Positions 14,664 through 21,846 of a stretch of DNA of 25,904 nt are shown here, one piece after another. This DNA is from a virus. The first letter of the stretch is position 1. Every line of letters begins with the position of its first letter. Made by a program: the position numbers and the translations under genes. The notes below the pieces were generated by a model. The model made no database searches, was not told the DNA's origin, and saw nothing but the letters and a program-made list of their open reading frames with translations. The stretch is taken from the IMG/VR virus record IMGVR_UViG_3300047548_000793, positions 1 through 25,904 of that record. One strand, 5' to 3'.

Positions 14664-15329
14664 TTACTGATTAGAGGTATCGCCGAATAGGTACCAATAG
14701 CGGAAAGCGAGTTCCCGGTATTTTTCGTATCCCGACGTAAATAGCCGATCGTTCCGCTTAATCGGAATTTTGAAAATCTTAAAATTGACTTTTGAGATGC
14801 CGATCAGAATATCGTTATTCCGCCCTGCGAGATCCATATACCACGCTCGGGAGCGATCGTAATCGAAATGATATACAGATTCCTCGAACTGCTTCTGCGT
14901 CGTCGCGGCGGTCGATTTTATGTCTCCGCCCATATCGATACGCTCGGCGAAAAGATCCCACCGGCAACGGGCCGGAAGGGAAAACGTGAATCCGCTACTC
15001 AGGGAAATATCGAATTTCGGGACGATCGTATTTTTTTGGAATACGCATTGTTTGACGAACTGCGAGCAGAACGGATCGCGATAAAAGGCCTTTTTCATTT
15101 CCGACGCCTGATCGAAATCCTCCTGCGTATATTGATCACCGGCACAGGTCAACTTGTAATAGTTGACCTTGTGCGGTTCAGTGATCATGCAATCAATCAG
15201 GGTGCCGAAGCGGAAAGCCTTCTCGAGATCGATAACGTACTGTTTGGGCTCCCAATACTTCTTAAGCCAACTCAGATCGGAATTGCTTACTTCCGGACGG
15301 GAATAGTAAGGATCTTTCGCCTCAATCAT
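14664..15329 (-). CDS. PD-(D/E)XK nuclease-like protein (RecE/exonuclease VIII type)
   Basis: Product of 221 residues. The N-terminus (YYSRPEVSNSDLSWLKK ... FRFGTLIDCMI) is the usual opening of DUF3799/RecE-type exonucleases, with the FGTLIDCMI helix. RCRWDLFA (D145 region) and GGDIKSTAATT (DIK) supply the D and D-x-K of the PD-(D/E)XK core, and FEESVYHFDYDRSRAWYMD resembles the helix that follows. Such nucleases chew one strand and pass it to RecT. The gene overlaps the coiled-coil gene upstream at ATGA and lies two genes after recT. Confidence 0.82.
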   Translation of the reverse strand: MIEAKDPYYSRPEVSNSDLSWLKKYWEPKQYVIDLEKAFRFGTLIDCMITEPHKVNYYKLTCAGDQYTQEDFDQASEMKKAFYRDPFCSQFVKQCVFQKNTIVPKFDISLSSGFTFSLPARCRWDLFAERIDMGGDIKSTAATTQKQFEESVYHFDYDRSRAWYMDLAGRNNDILIGISKVNFKIFKIPIKRNDRLFTSGYEKYRELAFRYWYLFGDTSNQ

Positions 15330-16597
15330 TCCGCTTTGATTTTCCGGTTTACGGCCTTATAACTCTCGCGATAGATCAGGAACTTACTCTCGATCTTTTC
15401 GCCGTCCTTATGGGCCTTTTTCTCGGCCCACGCCTTGATCTGACCGAACGACGTTTTTTCGATCTTATCCAGCGGCAGAGATTTACCTTCCTGCTCGAAC
15501 CATAACTGGAATAGCTGAACGTAACCCGCCTGATGCGTTACTTCGATATCGTATCCCGTACGTACTTCCGGTGCGGGAACGTCGATCGTCGACGCCGCTT
15601 CCTGCTCAAATAGAACCATCGTTTTTTCGCCTTCGGCTTTGATCGAAGCTTCGAGTTCGGCGTTCTTACGCGCCTCCTCCTGCTCCCTGGCGATACGCTT
15701 TTCCTCCGCCTCAGCGCGTAAACGCGCCTCGCGTTCCGCCATTCGCTTCGCTTCCTCTAAACGCCTTTTAATCTGCTCGTCCTTCTCAGCTGCGATCTGT
15801 CGTTCCCTTTCCGCGGCTTCTTGTAATTCCGTCATTTTAGAGGGAATACGATCGATTATTTCGCGTTTGAGGATATGCAACTCCGCGCTATAATTTGACT
15901 TGAATTCCGGATACTTCCCGTTTACTACGTTTGTAAAAATCGCGTTGAACTCGTCGGCGTTCAGATACTTCGAATAATTCGCAGATTTAAAGGAAGTCAA
16001 ATGATCGAAGGGATACTCCGGGTTCCACGATTCGAGAGAATCCTTAGCGGCGGAAATCGTCTCGAGCGTTAAGGCGTTGAAATTGTTCAGCAGTTTCGTT
16101 TTCGCGTTGGCCAAAAACTGAGAGTAATAGCTGAAAACTTTCGCTTCGAGCGACTGACGGATATCGATCTCCTCCTTCGCCTTTTCCGCAATGATTCTCG
16201 CTTCCTCCTCCCGACGGCGTTTCTCCTCAGCGATCTTACGCGCGTAATCGTTGCGCTCCTTTTGGATCAAATTCGGATAGGTCCCTTCCTGCTTAACGTC
16301 GATCTCTTTTTCGCAAGCGATGTACATTTTTTTGATTTCGTCCATTAACTGGGTGACGACGCTACGGGATTCGTTTTCCTCCTTCATCGCCTTTGAACAG
16401 TTAACGAGATACTTCATCGCCCGTTCGTCAAGTTCCGGCGTCATGCCCTGCTCCCGGATCGCTTGTAGGATTGTTTTCCCGACGGCGACGGCCTTCGCCG
16501 TCCGTTGCTGATTCGTTACGAGGATTTCCCCTCCGGAACGAAATACTTCCATCGATTTTTCGATGATCGATACCTCTTGCGTTGTGTTATTGCTCAT
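15326..16597 (-). CDS. Long coiled-coil protein between recT and the nuclease
   Basis: Product of 423 residues. There are two long Glu/Arg/Ala-rich coiled coils, at about 114-145 (RKIAEEKRRREEEARIIAEK) and 250-325 (ERERQIAAEKDEQIKRRLEE and following). A helical domain lies between them, and a C-terminal domain (TGYDIEVTHQAGYVQLFQLWF) closes the protein. Genes of this kind often lie between recT and an exonuclease gene in phage recombination units; they may scaffold the recombinase-nuclease complex. This role is inferred. 19 bases separate it from recT and it joins the nuclease gene by ATGA. Confidence 0.78.
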   Translation of the reverse strand: MSNNTTQEVSIIEKSMEVFRSGGEILVTNQQRTAKAVAVGKTILQAIREQGMTPELDERAMKYLVNCSKAMKEENESRSVVTQLMDEIKKMYIACEKEIDVKQEGTYPNLIQKERNDYARKIAEEKRRREEEARIIAEKAKEEIDIRQSLEAKVFSYYSQFLANAKTKLLNNFNALTLETISAAKDSLESWNPEYPFDHLTSFKSANYSKYLNADEFNAIFTNVVNGKYPEFKSNYSAELHILKREIIDRIPSKMTELQEAAERERQIAAEKDEQIKRRLEEAKRMAEREARLRAEAEEKRIAREQEEARKNAELEASIKAEGEKTMVLFEQEAASTIDVPAPEVRTGYDIEVTHQAGYVQLFQLWFEQEGKSLPLDKIEKTSFGQIKAWAEKKAHKDGEKIESKFLIYRESYKAVNRKIKAE

Positions 16598-16616
16598 GGT
16601 TTAAATTTTACGCGGT

Positions 16617-17570
16617 TTAGAATTCGTCGCTATCAACTACGACGGAAGATGTTGTTTTCGGATTGTCGACGAAACTATCGTCGCTCGGTATATACGTCGG
16701 CGAGGATTCCGTCGCGTGAACTTGTACGTCCTTAATGGCGCCAACGTTTGTCGCTTCGCTCAGTTGCGCGGACGTTGCGAAACTTCCGATCCCGTAATCG
16801 ATTGACGGGGCCTGTTCCTCCTCCTCGATCGTAGCGGAGGCGAGTTTCGAAAAGTCGCCGTATTGAAGTTTCGGATACGTCCGGAAAGCGTGTTTAATCA
16901 CTTTCGCCTGGATCATCCCGGGAAGGCCGTCGGTCCACGCCTTAGAGTTCGGATCCTTAGAGAATTTCCGGATCCGTTCGATCTCGTCGATCGTCATAAC
17001 CTTATAATCGCTCGTACCGTCGAGACGTTCCAGACGGATATAACAAGCAATAATATTATCGGTCTGTCTCGGGATCGCGGCGGTATGCTCGACGAAAAAT
17101 CCCTTACGATCTGTCCCGTACTTGAAATGATCGCCCTCGTAAACGAGTACGGGATTATCCGCGTAACGGACTTGTCCCTGCTTCATCCGCATCATTAACT
17201 CCCCGATTCCGGATACCATGAGGGTAGCGCGTTTCTCCCATACGGGAGACTGCTTCGATCCGACGTTTACGTTAAAGGAAACGACGTAAAGGTGTTTCGC
17301 GGCGGGATCGAAGGAAAGGCCGTTAACGGCGGCGTCGAGGAAACAACCGTAAAGGCTGAGTTTCGTACACTGCTGCAGATCCTGCTTTTCTTGAAGGAGT
17401 TTCGCGAAATGAAACTTTTCCGCTTCGTAGCGGATTTCCCCGTTACCGCGATGCATAACGGAGTAGAGGTGTTTAAAACGACTGGCGACCTCGGGAATGG
17501 TTACGATCTCCGACGGTCTGGCGGCTTCGAGCTTCTGTACGATGCTCATCGGTTTGACTTCTTGTGTCAT
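16617..17570 (-). CDS. recT: RecT-family single-strand annealing protein
   Basis: Product of 317 residues. QCTKLSLYGCFLDAAVNGLSFDPAAKHLYVVSF (about 67-99) matches the RecT core, followed by EKRATLMVSGIGELMMRMKQG, VYEGDHFKYGT, ACYIRLERLDG, SKAWTDGLPGMIQAKVIKHAFR and an acidic disordered tail. RecT pairs single strands exposed by the partner exonuclease and drives phage recombination and repair. The ATG at 17570 is used here; an ATG at 17549 is an alternative. It leads the unit from the operator-promoter at 17627-17661. Confidence 0.9.
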   Translation of the reverse strand: MTQEVKPMSIVQKLEAARPSEIVTIPEVASRFKHLYSVMHRGNGEIRYEAEKFHFAKLLQEKQDLQQCTKLSLYGCFLDAAVNGLSFDPAAKHLYVVSFNVNVGSKQSPVWEKRATLMVSGIGELMMRMKQGQVRYADNPVLVYEGDHFKYGTDRKGFFVEHTAAIPRQTDNIIACYIRLERLDGTSDYKVMTIDEIERIRKFSKDPNSKAWTDGLPGMIQAKVIKHAFRTYPKLQYGDFSKLASATIEEEEQAPSIDYGIGSFATSAQLSEATNVGAIKDVQVHATESSPTYIPSDDSFVDNPKTTSSVVVDSDEF

Positions 17571-17626
17571 TGTACTGTGATTTAAAGTTTACTATGTTTT
17601 AGCCGGCTCTGAGGCCTGCGATACTG

Positions 17627-17661
17627 CTAATGTAGTAACTAATTAGTTACGATAGAACAAA
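17627..17661 (-). promoter_or_regulatory. Promoter with perfect palindromic operator, recombination unit
   Basis: On the minus strand, TTTG (17658-17661) and TACATTAG (17627-17634) are 23 bases apart, with the perfect 16-base palindrome GTAACTAATTAGTTAC (17635-17650) between them, abutting the -7 box. Same design as at 13202-13235 and 22818-22851. The recT ATG follows after about 55 bases. Confidence 0.72.
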
Positions 17662-17705
17662 GTACGGCAACTTTTTTTATTAGTTTCCTTACGGTTTTCG
17701 GGACG

Positions 17706-17736
17706 AAAAAAAAGGTTGCCACGTAGAAACGCGGCA
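17706..17736 (-). terminator. Rho-independent terminator after the HTH gene
   Basis: Minus strand: TGCCGCG, loop TTTCTA, CGTGGCA (7-bp stem with one G-T pair, 17717-17736), then ACC and eight T (17706-17713). It ends the transcript of the gene at 17842-18210 before the recT promoter. Confidence 0.8.
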
Positions 17737-17840
17737 GACGACTAAACCGATGAGCGTATGCGCTCCTAAACAACGAGGTACGAATTACAGCGGGCGGACG
17801 TTATAAGTTCCGGGAAATCACAAAACCCGGACCGCCCCCG
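17709..17840 (-). ncRNA. Structured untranslated RNA, possible small RNA
   Basis: Between the stop of the HTH gene (17842) and the terminator lie two more stem-loops. One is nested: GGGCGG (17792-17797) with CCGCCC (17832-17837) enclosing CCGGG (17810-17814) with CCCGG (17826-17830). The other is GAGCG (17752-17756) with CGCTC (17761-17765). With the terminator they give a compact RNA of about 130 bases with no open reading frame on its own strand of note. It may be a long 3' untranslated region or a processed small RNA. No known family is recognised. Confidence 0.4.
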
Positions 17841-17841
17841 C

Positions 17842-18210
17842 TTAATCTGCTTTTACTTCTCGGTCGGCGATTCGCTCGTCGTAACGATCACCGGCCTTTT
17901 CCATGCCTTTTTTTAGGTTTTCCAAGGACGATCTTTTATAAAAAATCCGATTGGTAATTCGTTTCCAGTCAAGGCCCTTAAGGAGCATCATAGACGTGTC
18001 GCGGACTGATCCGGGATCGGTAACCGTGATCCTCTGCAGCCAGCAACGGGAACGACCGATATACTTCGTCGCGTCGACGACGGAAAGCCAGGCCTCCTCC
18101 GTTTTTACGGGAACGGAAGGCGGAGGAGCGTCTATACGAGTTCTTTTCAACCATTCAACGTTCCGGTTAAACTTCCGGATCTCAGCGATATGTTCTTCCG
18201 TTAACTGCAC
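17842..18210 (-). CDS. Small HTH DNA-binding protein (excisionase- or Cro-like position)
   Basis: Product of 122 residues. Residues 41-95 (WLSVVDATKYIGRSRCWLQRITV ... LKGLDWKRITNRIFYKRSSLENL) resemble the MerR/excisionase-like HTH_17 fold, in which a helix-turn-helix is followed by a residue pair before a strand (RIFYKRSSL). The start is GTG at 18210, since TAA lies in frame just upstream. It diverges from the repressor, so it is the first early gene on the leftward side and may act as a Cro-like regulator or excisionase (inference). The transcript ends at 17706-17736. Confidence 0.72.
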   Translation of the reverse strand: MQLTEEHIAEIRKFNRNVEWLKRTRIDAPPPSVPVKTEEAWLSVVDATKYIGRSRCWLQRITVTDPGSVRDTSMMLLKGLDWKRITNRIFYKRSSLENLKKGMEKAGDRYDERIADREVKAD

Positions 18211-18350
18211 GATTAGCGAACTTTATTTAACTTTAGATAACTTTTACGCAAGCTATTGAGAAGTTATCAAACAAGCAAAAAAAATTTACTTACAAAATTT
18301 ACCGGCGAGCGGAGGATCGCTCCTTCGATCCCGAAAAAGCGTTAAAACCG
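18211..18350. promoter_or_regulatory. Divergent control region between repressor and early HTH gene
   Basis: AT-rich gap between divergent genes. It holds an inverted pair GATAACTT (18236-18243) and AAGTTATC (18261-18268), 17 bases apart, probably operators. On the minus strand a TTTG followed after 20 bases by TAGCTTGC is a possible promoter for the HTH gene. A 5-bp stem GAGCG/CGCTC (near 18306-18321) lies in the repressor leader. The repressor promoter was not located with certainty. Confidence 0.55.
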
Positions 18351-18776
18351 ATGAGTACTAAATTAAATTACGAGTTTCGTCAGGCCGTACAATGGCTTTA
18401 CGGACAAGGAATAATCCGGAAGGATGGAGATATATCTCAGAAAACGGGATACAATAAAGCGACGATTTCCGGCTATATGACGGGCAGGACGTTGGCGAGC
18501 CAGGCGTTCCTCGAGAAATTCCAGAACGTTTTCGGATTACGATTAGAGGACTTCGGGGAGGGAGGCGAAAAGGAAACGGTACGGCACCCGGACGCCTTAC
18601 AACTCATATCCGAAAACGTTCTGCTTTTAAAGGCTGAACACCAAACGAATAGGCAACTCCTCATAGAAATATTAGCGTCGGTAACCAATCGATCGGTAAC
18701 AGAAGTAGAACTGACGGCGGATAAACTCCTCCGACATAACGTCGAAAAAATGATAGACGAATTAAAACGGGGATAG
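18351..18776 (+). CDS. Phage repressor (XRE-type HTH), the only plus-strand gene
   Basis: Product of 141 residues. The N-terminal 60 residues (FRQAVQWLYGQGIIRKDGDISQKTGYNKATISGYMTGRTLASQAFLEKFQNVFGL) form an XRE/Cro-like helix-turn-helix; DISQKTGYNKATISGYMTGR contains the two recognition helices. The C-terminal part is helical with leucine heptads (LQLISENVLLLKAEHQTNRQLLIEIL) and probably dimerises. Its opposite orientation and divergence from the early gene indicate the lysogeny repressor. There is no S24 peptidase domain, so induction is not by RecA-type self-cleavage. It stops at TAG; four more codons (ISFS) precede a TGA. Confidence 0.85.
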   Translation: MSTKLNYEFRQAVQWLYGQGIIRKDGDISQKTGYNKATISGYMTGRTLASQAFLEKFQNVFGLRLEDFGEGGEKETVRHPDALQLISENVLLLKAEHQTNRQLLIEILASVTNRSVTEVELTADKLLRHNVEKMIDELKRG

Positions 18777-19156
18777 ATTTCGTTTTCCTGATTGATTGTA
18801 CTTTTTTACCCATAGTAAACTGTAATGGTTTTTGATTAGTCGGCGAATATATGAGCCGCCGGGATACGATAAAAAGAGGTGAAAAAAATCTTGCAATAAA
18901 TTGACGAAAATCAACGCCTTAGCGTACCCGTATGTCTTTTTTCGGGATCAGGAATTGATCTCGTTTGTCTATTTACGTAGGCCCTCAGCGTTTCCAAACG
19001 AATGATTACGGGAGTTCTTTTTACGTCGTTCCCGGACGGTTTTTTCTTTTCTACTTTCATCTCGATTCACATTTAATTGAGCATGAAAATAGCCGACCGG
19101 CCCCCAATAAAATTGGTGTAAAGACGACGATTATCCCAAAAAAAACGATTGACTTT
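18777..19156. other. 380-base gap between repressor and integrase genes
   Basis: The repressor and integrase genes converge on this stretch. It holds one possible small minus-strand gene (18911-19060), a short inverted pair CCAAT/ATTGG near 19102-19114, and a weak plus-strand hairpin CGTC/GACG followed by GTTTTTT near 19024-19045 that could end the repressor transcript. No tRNA, other gene or clear attachment core was seen in it. Confidence 0.5.
18911..19060 (-). CDS. Possible 49-residue basic protein
   Basis: ATG at 19060 and TGA at 18911-18913. The product is Lys/Arg-rich (MKVEKKKPSGNDVKRTP, then VIIRLETLRAYVNRQTR). It lies about 97 bases downstream of the integrase gene on the same strand and would be co-transcribed with it. 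No family recognised and no ribosome binding site, so this is uncertain. Confidence 0.35.
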   Translation of the reverse strand: MKVEKKKPSGNDVKRTPVIIRLETLRAYVNRQTRSIPDPEKRHTGTLRR

Positions 19157-20248
19157 TTAGATCGTTTTCAGTATAGCGGCCTGCTTCTTTATGTTTTCCC
19201 CGGAGAGATGATAATAGACTTCGACGGTGCTGGAATTCACGCCGAGGAGTTCCGCCGTAACGCTTTTCGGTAATCCGTTCGACGCGCAGATATAGCCGAA
19301 GGAATGTCGCGCGACGTGTGTCGTTAACGGTTTATGGATCTTCGCAAGGCCGGTAATCGCTTTCAGCATCGTATTACATTTCTGATTCGATACGGGAGGA
19401 GGTAACGTTCGGACGACGCGTAAGATCTTCCGCAACGTCGGACCGATCGGGAGTACTACCCATTTCCCGGATGATCCGCTCGTCTTACGGGGACGAAGTT
19501 TAAGGAATTCACCCTCGACGCGTTTATCGTAATCAAATAACACCCAGTCGGAGTGTCGAAGGCCGGAGTACGCGCCCAGGAGGAAAAAGGAGAGGGTATT
19601 ATAAAGGTTTTCCGGAAGATCAGCGTCGAGGAGTTTAACCAGGCGTTTAAGTTCGGATTCGACGAGATAAATACGTTCCGATTGAATATACTTCGGCATT
19701 AGGAACCCTTTGAACGGGGATTCCTTTATCAGGCCTTCCGCGAGCGCCTGATTCGTGATCCTCCGGATATACTTGAAGGATTGGTTAATCGTATTCTGGG
19801 CCATCCCTCGCGCCCGCTCGTGCGCCTCATATCTGCGCAGGAAAGCGGTATCGACTTCCGAAAGTAAAAGACTATTCCCGCAGAACGTTTTAAGCCTATT
19901 CGCTTCCTTATTGCTTTTCCTGACTTCCTGAGCGTACGAAAAAAACGATCGATCTTTTACGTTCCCTTCCTTTATGATTTTATGCGTTACGGGAATGTTT
20001 TGAAGTTTATTCTCGACGATCTGTTTTTCGATCTTCGCCACTTCCCGACGGAGATCGACGTTTATGATCGACGCATTTTCGTGATTGACGACCAGACGTT
20101 TTTTCGCGTCCCATTGCGATTTATGGATACGGTACGTCGTAGCGTGATACGTAACGACGCGATTAATCGTTAGCGCGATCCGGATCGTGCCGTATCCTTC
20201 TTCGTTCGCCTTATGCGTTAGGAACGCTGGTCGGACGGTATACTTCAT
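19157..20248 (-). CDS. int: Tyrosine recombinase / integrase
   Basis: Product of 363 residues. N-terminal arm-binding domain (about 1-95, AKWDAKK-like SQWDAKKRLV), SAM-like core-binding domain (about 100-190) and catalytic domain with R231 in AYSGLRHSDW, K255 in LRPRKTSG, H311 and R314 in HVARHSFG, and Y345 in VEVYYHLSG. The usual second His after LLG is replaced (LLGVNSS), a known variation in some recombinases. It integrates and excises the phage genome at att sites. The candidate attP and its own promoter lie directly upstream. The domain order is that of Bacteroidota phage and transposon integrases. Confidence 0.93.
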   Translation of the reverse strand: MKYTVRPAFLTHKANEEGYGTIRIALTINRVVTYHATTYRIHKSQWDAKKRLVVNHENASIINVDLRREVAKIEKQIVENKLQNIPVTHKIIKEGNVKDRSFFSYAQEVRKSNKEANRLKTFCGNSLLLSEVDTAFLRRYEAHERARGMAQNTINQSFKYIRRITNQALAEGLIKESPFKGFLMPKYIQSERIYLVESELKRLVKLLDADLPENLYNTLSFFLLGAYSGLRHSDWVLFDYDKRVEGEFLKLRPRKTSGSSGKWVVLPIGPTLRKILRVVRTLPPPVSNQKCNTMLKAITGLAKIHKPLTTHVARHSFGYICASNGLPKSVTAELLGVNSSTVEVYYHLSGENIKKQAAILKTI

Positions 20249-20259
20249 ATTGTTTAGAC

Positions 20260-20292
20260 GTTTTACCGTTAGGGGTAAAACGACGGTAAAAC
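20260..20292. repeat. Inverted repeat in the integrase leader
   Basis: GTTTTACCGT (20260-20269) and ACGGTAAAAC (20283-20292) form a perfect 10-base inverted repeat; a third GGTAAAAC lies between (20274-20281). These overlap the predicted integrase transcript start and may be arm-type integrase sites that also repress int. Confidence 0.65.
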
Positions 20293-20326
20293 AAAAGTAC
20301 TAACGAAATGCCTAAAAGTTATCAAA
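20292..20326 (-). promoter_or_regulatory. Integrase promoter
   Basis: On the minus strand, TTTG (20323-20326) and a perfect Bacteroidota -7 box TACTTTTG (20292-20299) are 23 bases apart. The -33 box overlaps GATAACTT (as AAGTTATC at 20318-20325), the same octamer as in the repressor control region, so the repressor may also control int. Confidence 0.7.
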
Positions 20327-20386
20327 ACCTATCAAAAGGTATAAAAGGCGGAAACGCCCTACAGACGTGAGTTTCAAGCGATAAAA

Positions 20387-20420
20387 TGAAAAAAGCCGCG
20401 ATTTTTCGCGGCTTTAATTT
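20387..20420. terminator. Rho-independent terminator between accessory unit and integrase
   Basis: Stem AAAGCCGCG (20392-20400) with CGCGGCTTT (20407-20415) and a 6-base loop. On the minus strand it is followed by TTTCATTTT, and the stem end adds more T. It would stop transcription of the accessory genes before integrase. Confidence 0.85.
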
Positions 20421-20430
20421 TCCTCTTTAA

Positions 20431-20456
20431 GTGATCCCGCTGGTATCTGAACGGGA
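20431..20456. other. Candidate attP core resembling a tRNA 3' end
   Basis: GTGATCCCGCTGG followed by TATCTGAAC resembles the reverse complement of a bacterial tRNA 3' end (acceptor arm plus T arm; compare GTGATCCCGCTGGGATTCGAAC from memory). Flanking repeats at 20282-20297 (GACGGTAAAACAAAAG) and 20502-20517 (GACGGGTAAAACAAAG) could be arm sites on either side. Inferred, not proven. Confidence 0.42.
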
Positions 20457-20501
20457 ATTTATAAAGAGTTCGTTTTTAATAGGTTGTGCCTTCTTTTTGA
20501 G

Positions 20502-20517
20502 GACGGGTAAAACAAAG
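20502..20517. repeat. Arm-type repeat flanking the candidate attP core
   Basis: GACGGGTAAAACAAAG matches GACGGTAAAACAAAAG at 20282-20297 except for a one-base shift in the G and A runs. The two copies are in direct orientation 220 bases apart, one on each side of the tRNA-like core. Confidence 0.6.
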
Positions 20518-20529
20518 ATCGCAACGGCT

Positions 20530-20733
20530 TTACTTCGGGAGACTATTCTTCAGGTCGACAATCATTCGACGAACGCCGTCTCGAATTTTACTTTTTTCCT
20601 GCGGAGTAAAGTCGATCGGGTTTTTATTTCCGTCCAGACCGCGAAGTTTATGCTTCACGTTTTTAATGTCGGGACAGTAGGTCTCGAAAAATTGTTTAGC
20701 GACAACGAACTTGAATAGCGCGTACCTGGGCAT
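20530..20733 (-). CDS. Small protein of unknown function, last of the accessory unit
   Basis: Product of 67 residues from the ATG at 20733 (MPRYALFKFVVAKQFFET). A longer reading from 20754 is unlikely, because that ATG lies 2 bases after the predicted -7 box and would be outside the transcript; the ATG at 20733 also has AAGGAG 6 bases upstream. The product is basic with a hydrophobic start. No family recognised. A terminator follows at 20387-20420. Confidence 0.65.
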   Translation of the reverse strand: MPRYALFKFVVAKQFFETYCPDIKNVKHKLRGLDGNKNPIDFTPQEKSKIRDGVRRMIVDLKNSLPK

Positions 20734-20756
20734 TATCTTCTCCTTATTTTCCATTT

Positions 20757-20785
20757 CAAAGCTACTTAAAAGTTACTAATCGCAA
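20757..20785 (-). promoter_or_regulatory. Probable promoter of the small gene at 20530
   Basis: On the minus strand TAGCTTTG (20757-20764) fits TAnnTTTG exactly. A TTG lies 18 bases upstream (20783-20785), shorter spacing than in the other promoters. GTAACTTTT between them is an operator half-site like that at 1529-1537. Confidence 0.55.
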
Positions 20786-20815
20786 TAGCGTACGGTTAAT
20801 TTATTGTTTGGACGC

Positions 20816-21064
20816 TCAGTTAAGGGCCTCGGCCGTTGACAGTTTCGTATAATCGAAACTCCTCCATCCCTCGGCGTCCAGATCATATACCGGGATTACG
20901 TTCGATTCCTTCCGGACGACGGACTTTTCACTTTCCGCAAATTCCATCGGGATGCGCTCGAGGTTCCGGGTGCAACGCATCACGCGTTCGGACCCGTCTT
21001 TTTTGATAAAGCAGATTTTCATTTCGCCTTTACTCAGATACTCGAGTAAGATTTCCTTTTCCAT
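20816..21064 (-). CDS. DUF2693-like SH3-barrel protein
   Basis: Product of 82 residues. The middle, FIKKDGSERVMRCTRNLERIP, and the end, VIPVYDLDAEGWRSFDYTKL, match the small phage protein type (DUF2693, SH3-like barrel) with the pattern KDG-x-x-R-x-M-x-C-T and V-x-D-L-x-x-x-x-W-R-S-F. The molecular function of that family is not known. It lies in the accessory unit. Confidence 0.7.
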   Translation of the reverse strand: MEKEILLEYLSKGEMKICFIKKDGSERVMRCTRNLERIPMEFAESEKSVVRKESNVIPVYDLDAEGWRSFDYTKLSTAEALN

Positions 21065-21085
21065 TTTTTTAAATTTTAGGGGTTA

Positions 21086-21310
21086 TTAATCGATCGGGAT
21101 TCTACTGGTAACGCTATTAACGTGATGGATAGCCGTAATATCCTTTCCCTCGGATTCGAGTTTCTCGACGAATTGATCTACCATTTCGTGAGCGGTCGAC
21201 CAGAACCCGTCCTCGGCTCTGAAAGTTCTGAATACGCTACCGGGTTTTCCTTCGGCGTCCTTGTACTCGATGCGATACGATATTTCGCAGATTTCCTTAG
21301 TCGTTCTCAT
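21086..21310 (-). CDS. Small unknown protein
   Basis: Product of 74 residues, an alpha-beta mix: EICEISYRIEYKDAEGKPG, then FWSTAHEMVDQFVEKLESEGKD and AIHHVNSVTSRIPID. No family recognised. It overlaps the end of the upstream gene by 4 bases (ATGA) and precedes the DUF2693-like gene by 21 bases. Confidence 0.7.
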   Translation of the reverse strand: MRTTKEICEISYRIEYKDAEGKPGSVFRTFRAEDGFWSTAHEMVDQFVEKLESEGKDITAIHHVNSVTSRIPID

Positions 21311-21666
21311 TTGTTTATAAGTTTGAAAGTTCCTATGTAATTCAATTCCTGATAATCCTTAGTAATAACGGCGGCTGATTCGTACGGATAAATTTCTCCG
21401 GCGTGCAAATCGTCTCCGACTTTATAAACGTTCACCCACATTTCTTCCGGATGAAACAGATCGAGATCGTCGGCGACTAAGCGACTGGAATAACTGCCGT
21501 CGTCTAACCAGGAGTAAATTTGACCGTCGACAATTCCGAACAATCTTTTTTCGCAAGCGGCGTTTTCAAAATAAACGAGATCCGTAACCCGTCGACCCAT
21601 ACGCGTAAATACGTGATTACCTTTACGCCAGAGACTTAACTTAAATGATACCATGTCCATTTTCAT
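21307..21666 (-). CDS. Unknown accessory protein
   Basis: Product of 119 residues, rich in strands and aromatic residues (LFGIVDGQIYSWLDDGSYSSRLVADDLDLFHPEEMWVNVYKVGDD). No known domain. MKMDMVSFK has a second ATG at residue 5, so the exact start is uncertain. Part of the accessory unit from the promoter at 22818. Confidence 0.65.
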   Translation of the reverse strand: MKMDMVSFKLSLWRKGNHVFTRMGRRVTDLVYFENAACEKRLFGIVDGQIYSWLDDGSYSSRLVADDLDLFHPEEMWVNVYKVGDDLHAGEIYPYESAAVITKDYQELNYIGTFKLINK

Positions 21667-21677
21667 AAAAAGGGATT

Positions 21678-21833
21678 TTAGTGAGGTCTGAAATTGTTAG
21701 GATCGTTCCAAAAATCGTGATCGTTATCGTACTGTCGATCCTCTTTATTATCCGCGTCCGAGAGGATAATAACGGTCAATGAAAAGGCCGCGATAAAGGC
21801 GACCGTTAAAAGGCAAATGAAGGTCGTACTCAT
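21678..21833 (-). CDS. Small single-pass membrane protein with acidic tail
   Basis: A 51-residue gene. ATG at 21833, TAA at 21678-21680. Residues 3-24 (TTFICLLTVAFIAAFSLTVIIL) are one transmembrane segment; the tail is acidic and Asn-rich (SDADNKEDRQYDNDHDFW). No family recognised. It could act at the host inner membrane, for example in superinfection exclusion, but this is a guess. Confidence 0.5.
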   Translation of the reverse strand: MSTTFICLLTVAFIAAFSLTVIILSDADNKEDRQYDNDHDFWNDPNNFRPH

Positions 21834-21846
21834 GTGTGCTACGGTT

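Noticed and set aside
17750-17806. 18-residue plus-strand frame starting MSVCAPKQRG, sharing AAACCGATGAG with the repressor start
   Set aside because: Too short, lies opposite the hairpins of the minus-strand RNA, and the 11-base match may be chance.
18965-19273. Plus-strand frame of 102 residues after the repressor
   Set aside because: Starts at TTG, runs antisense into the integrase gene, and the sequence is not protein-like.
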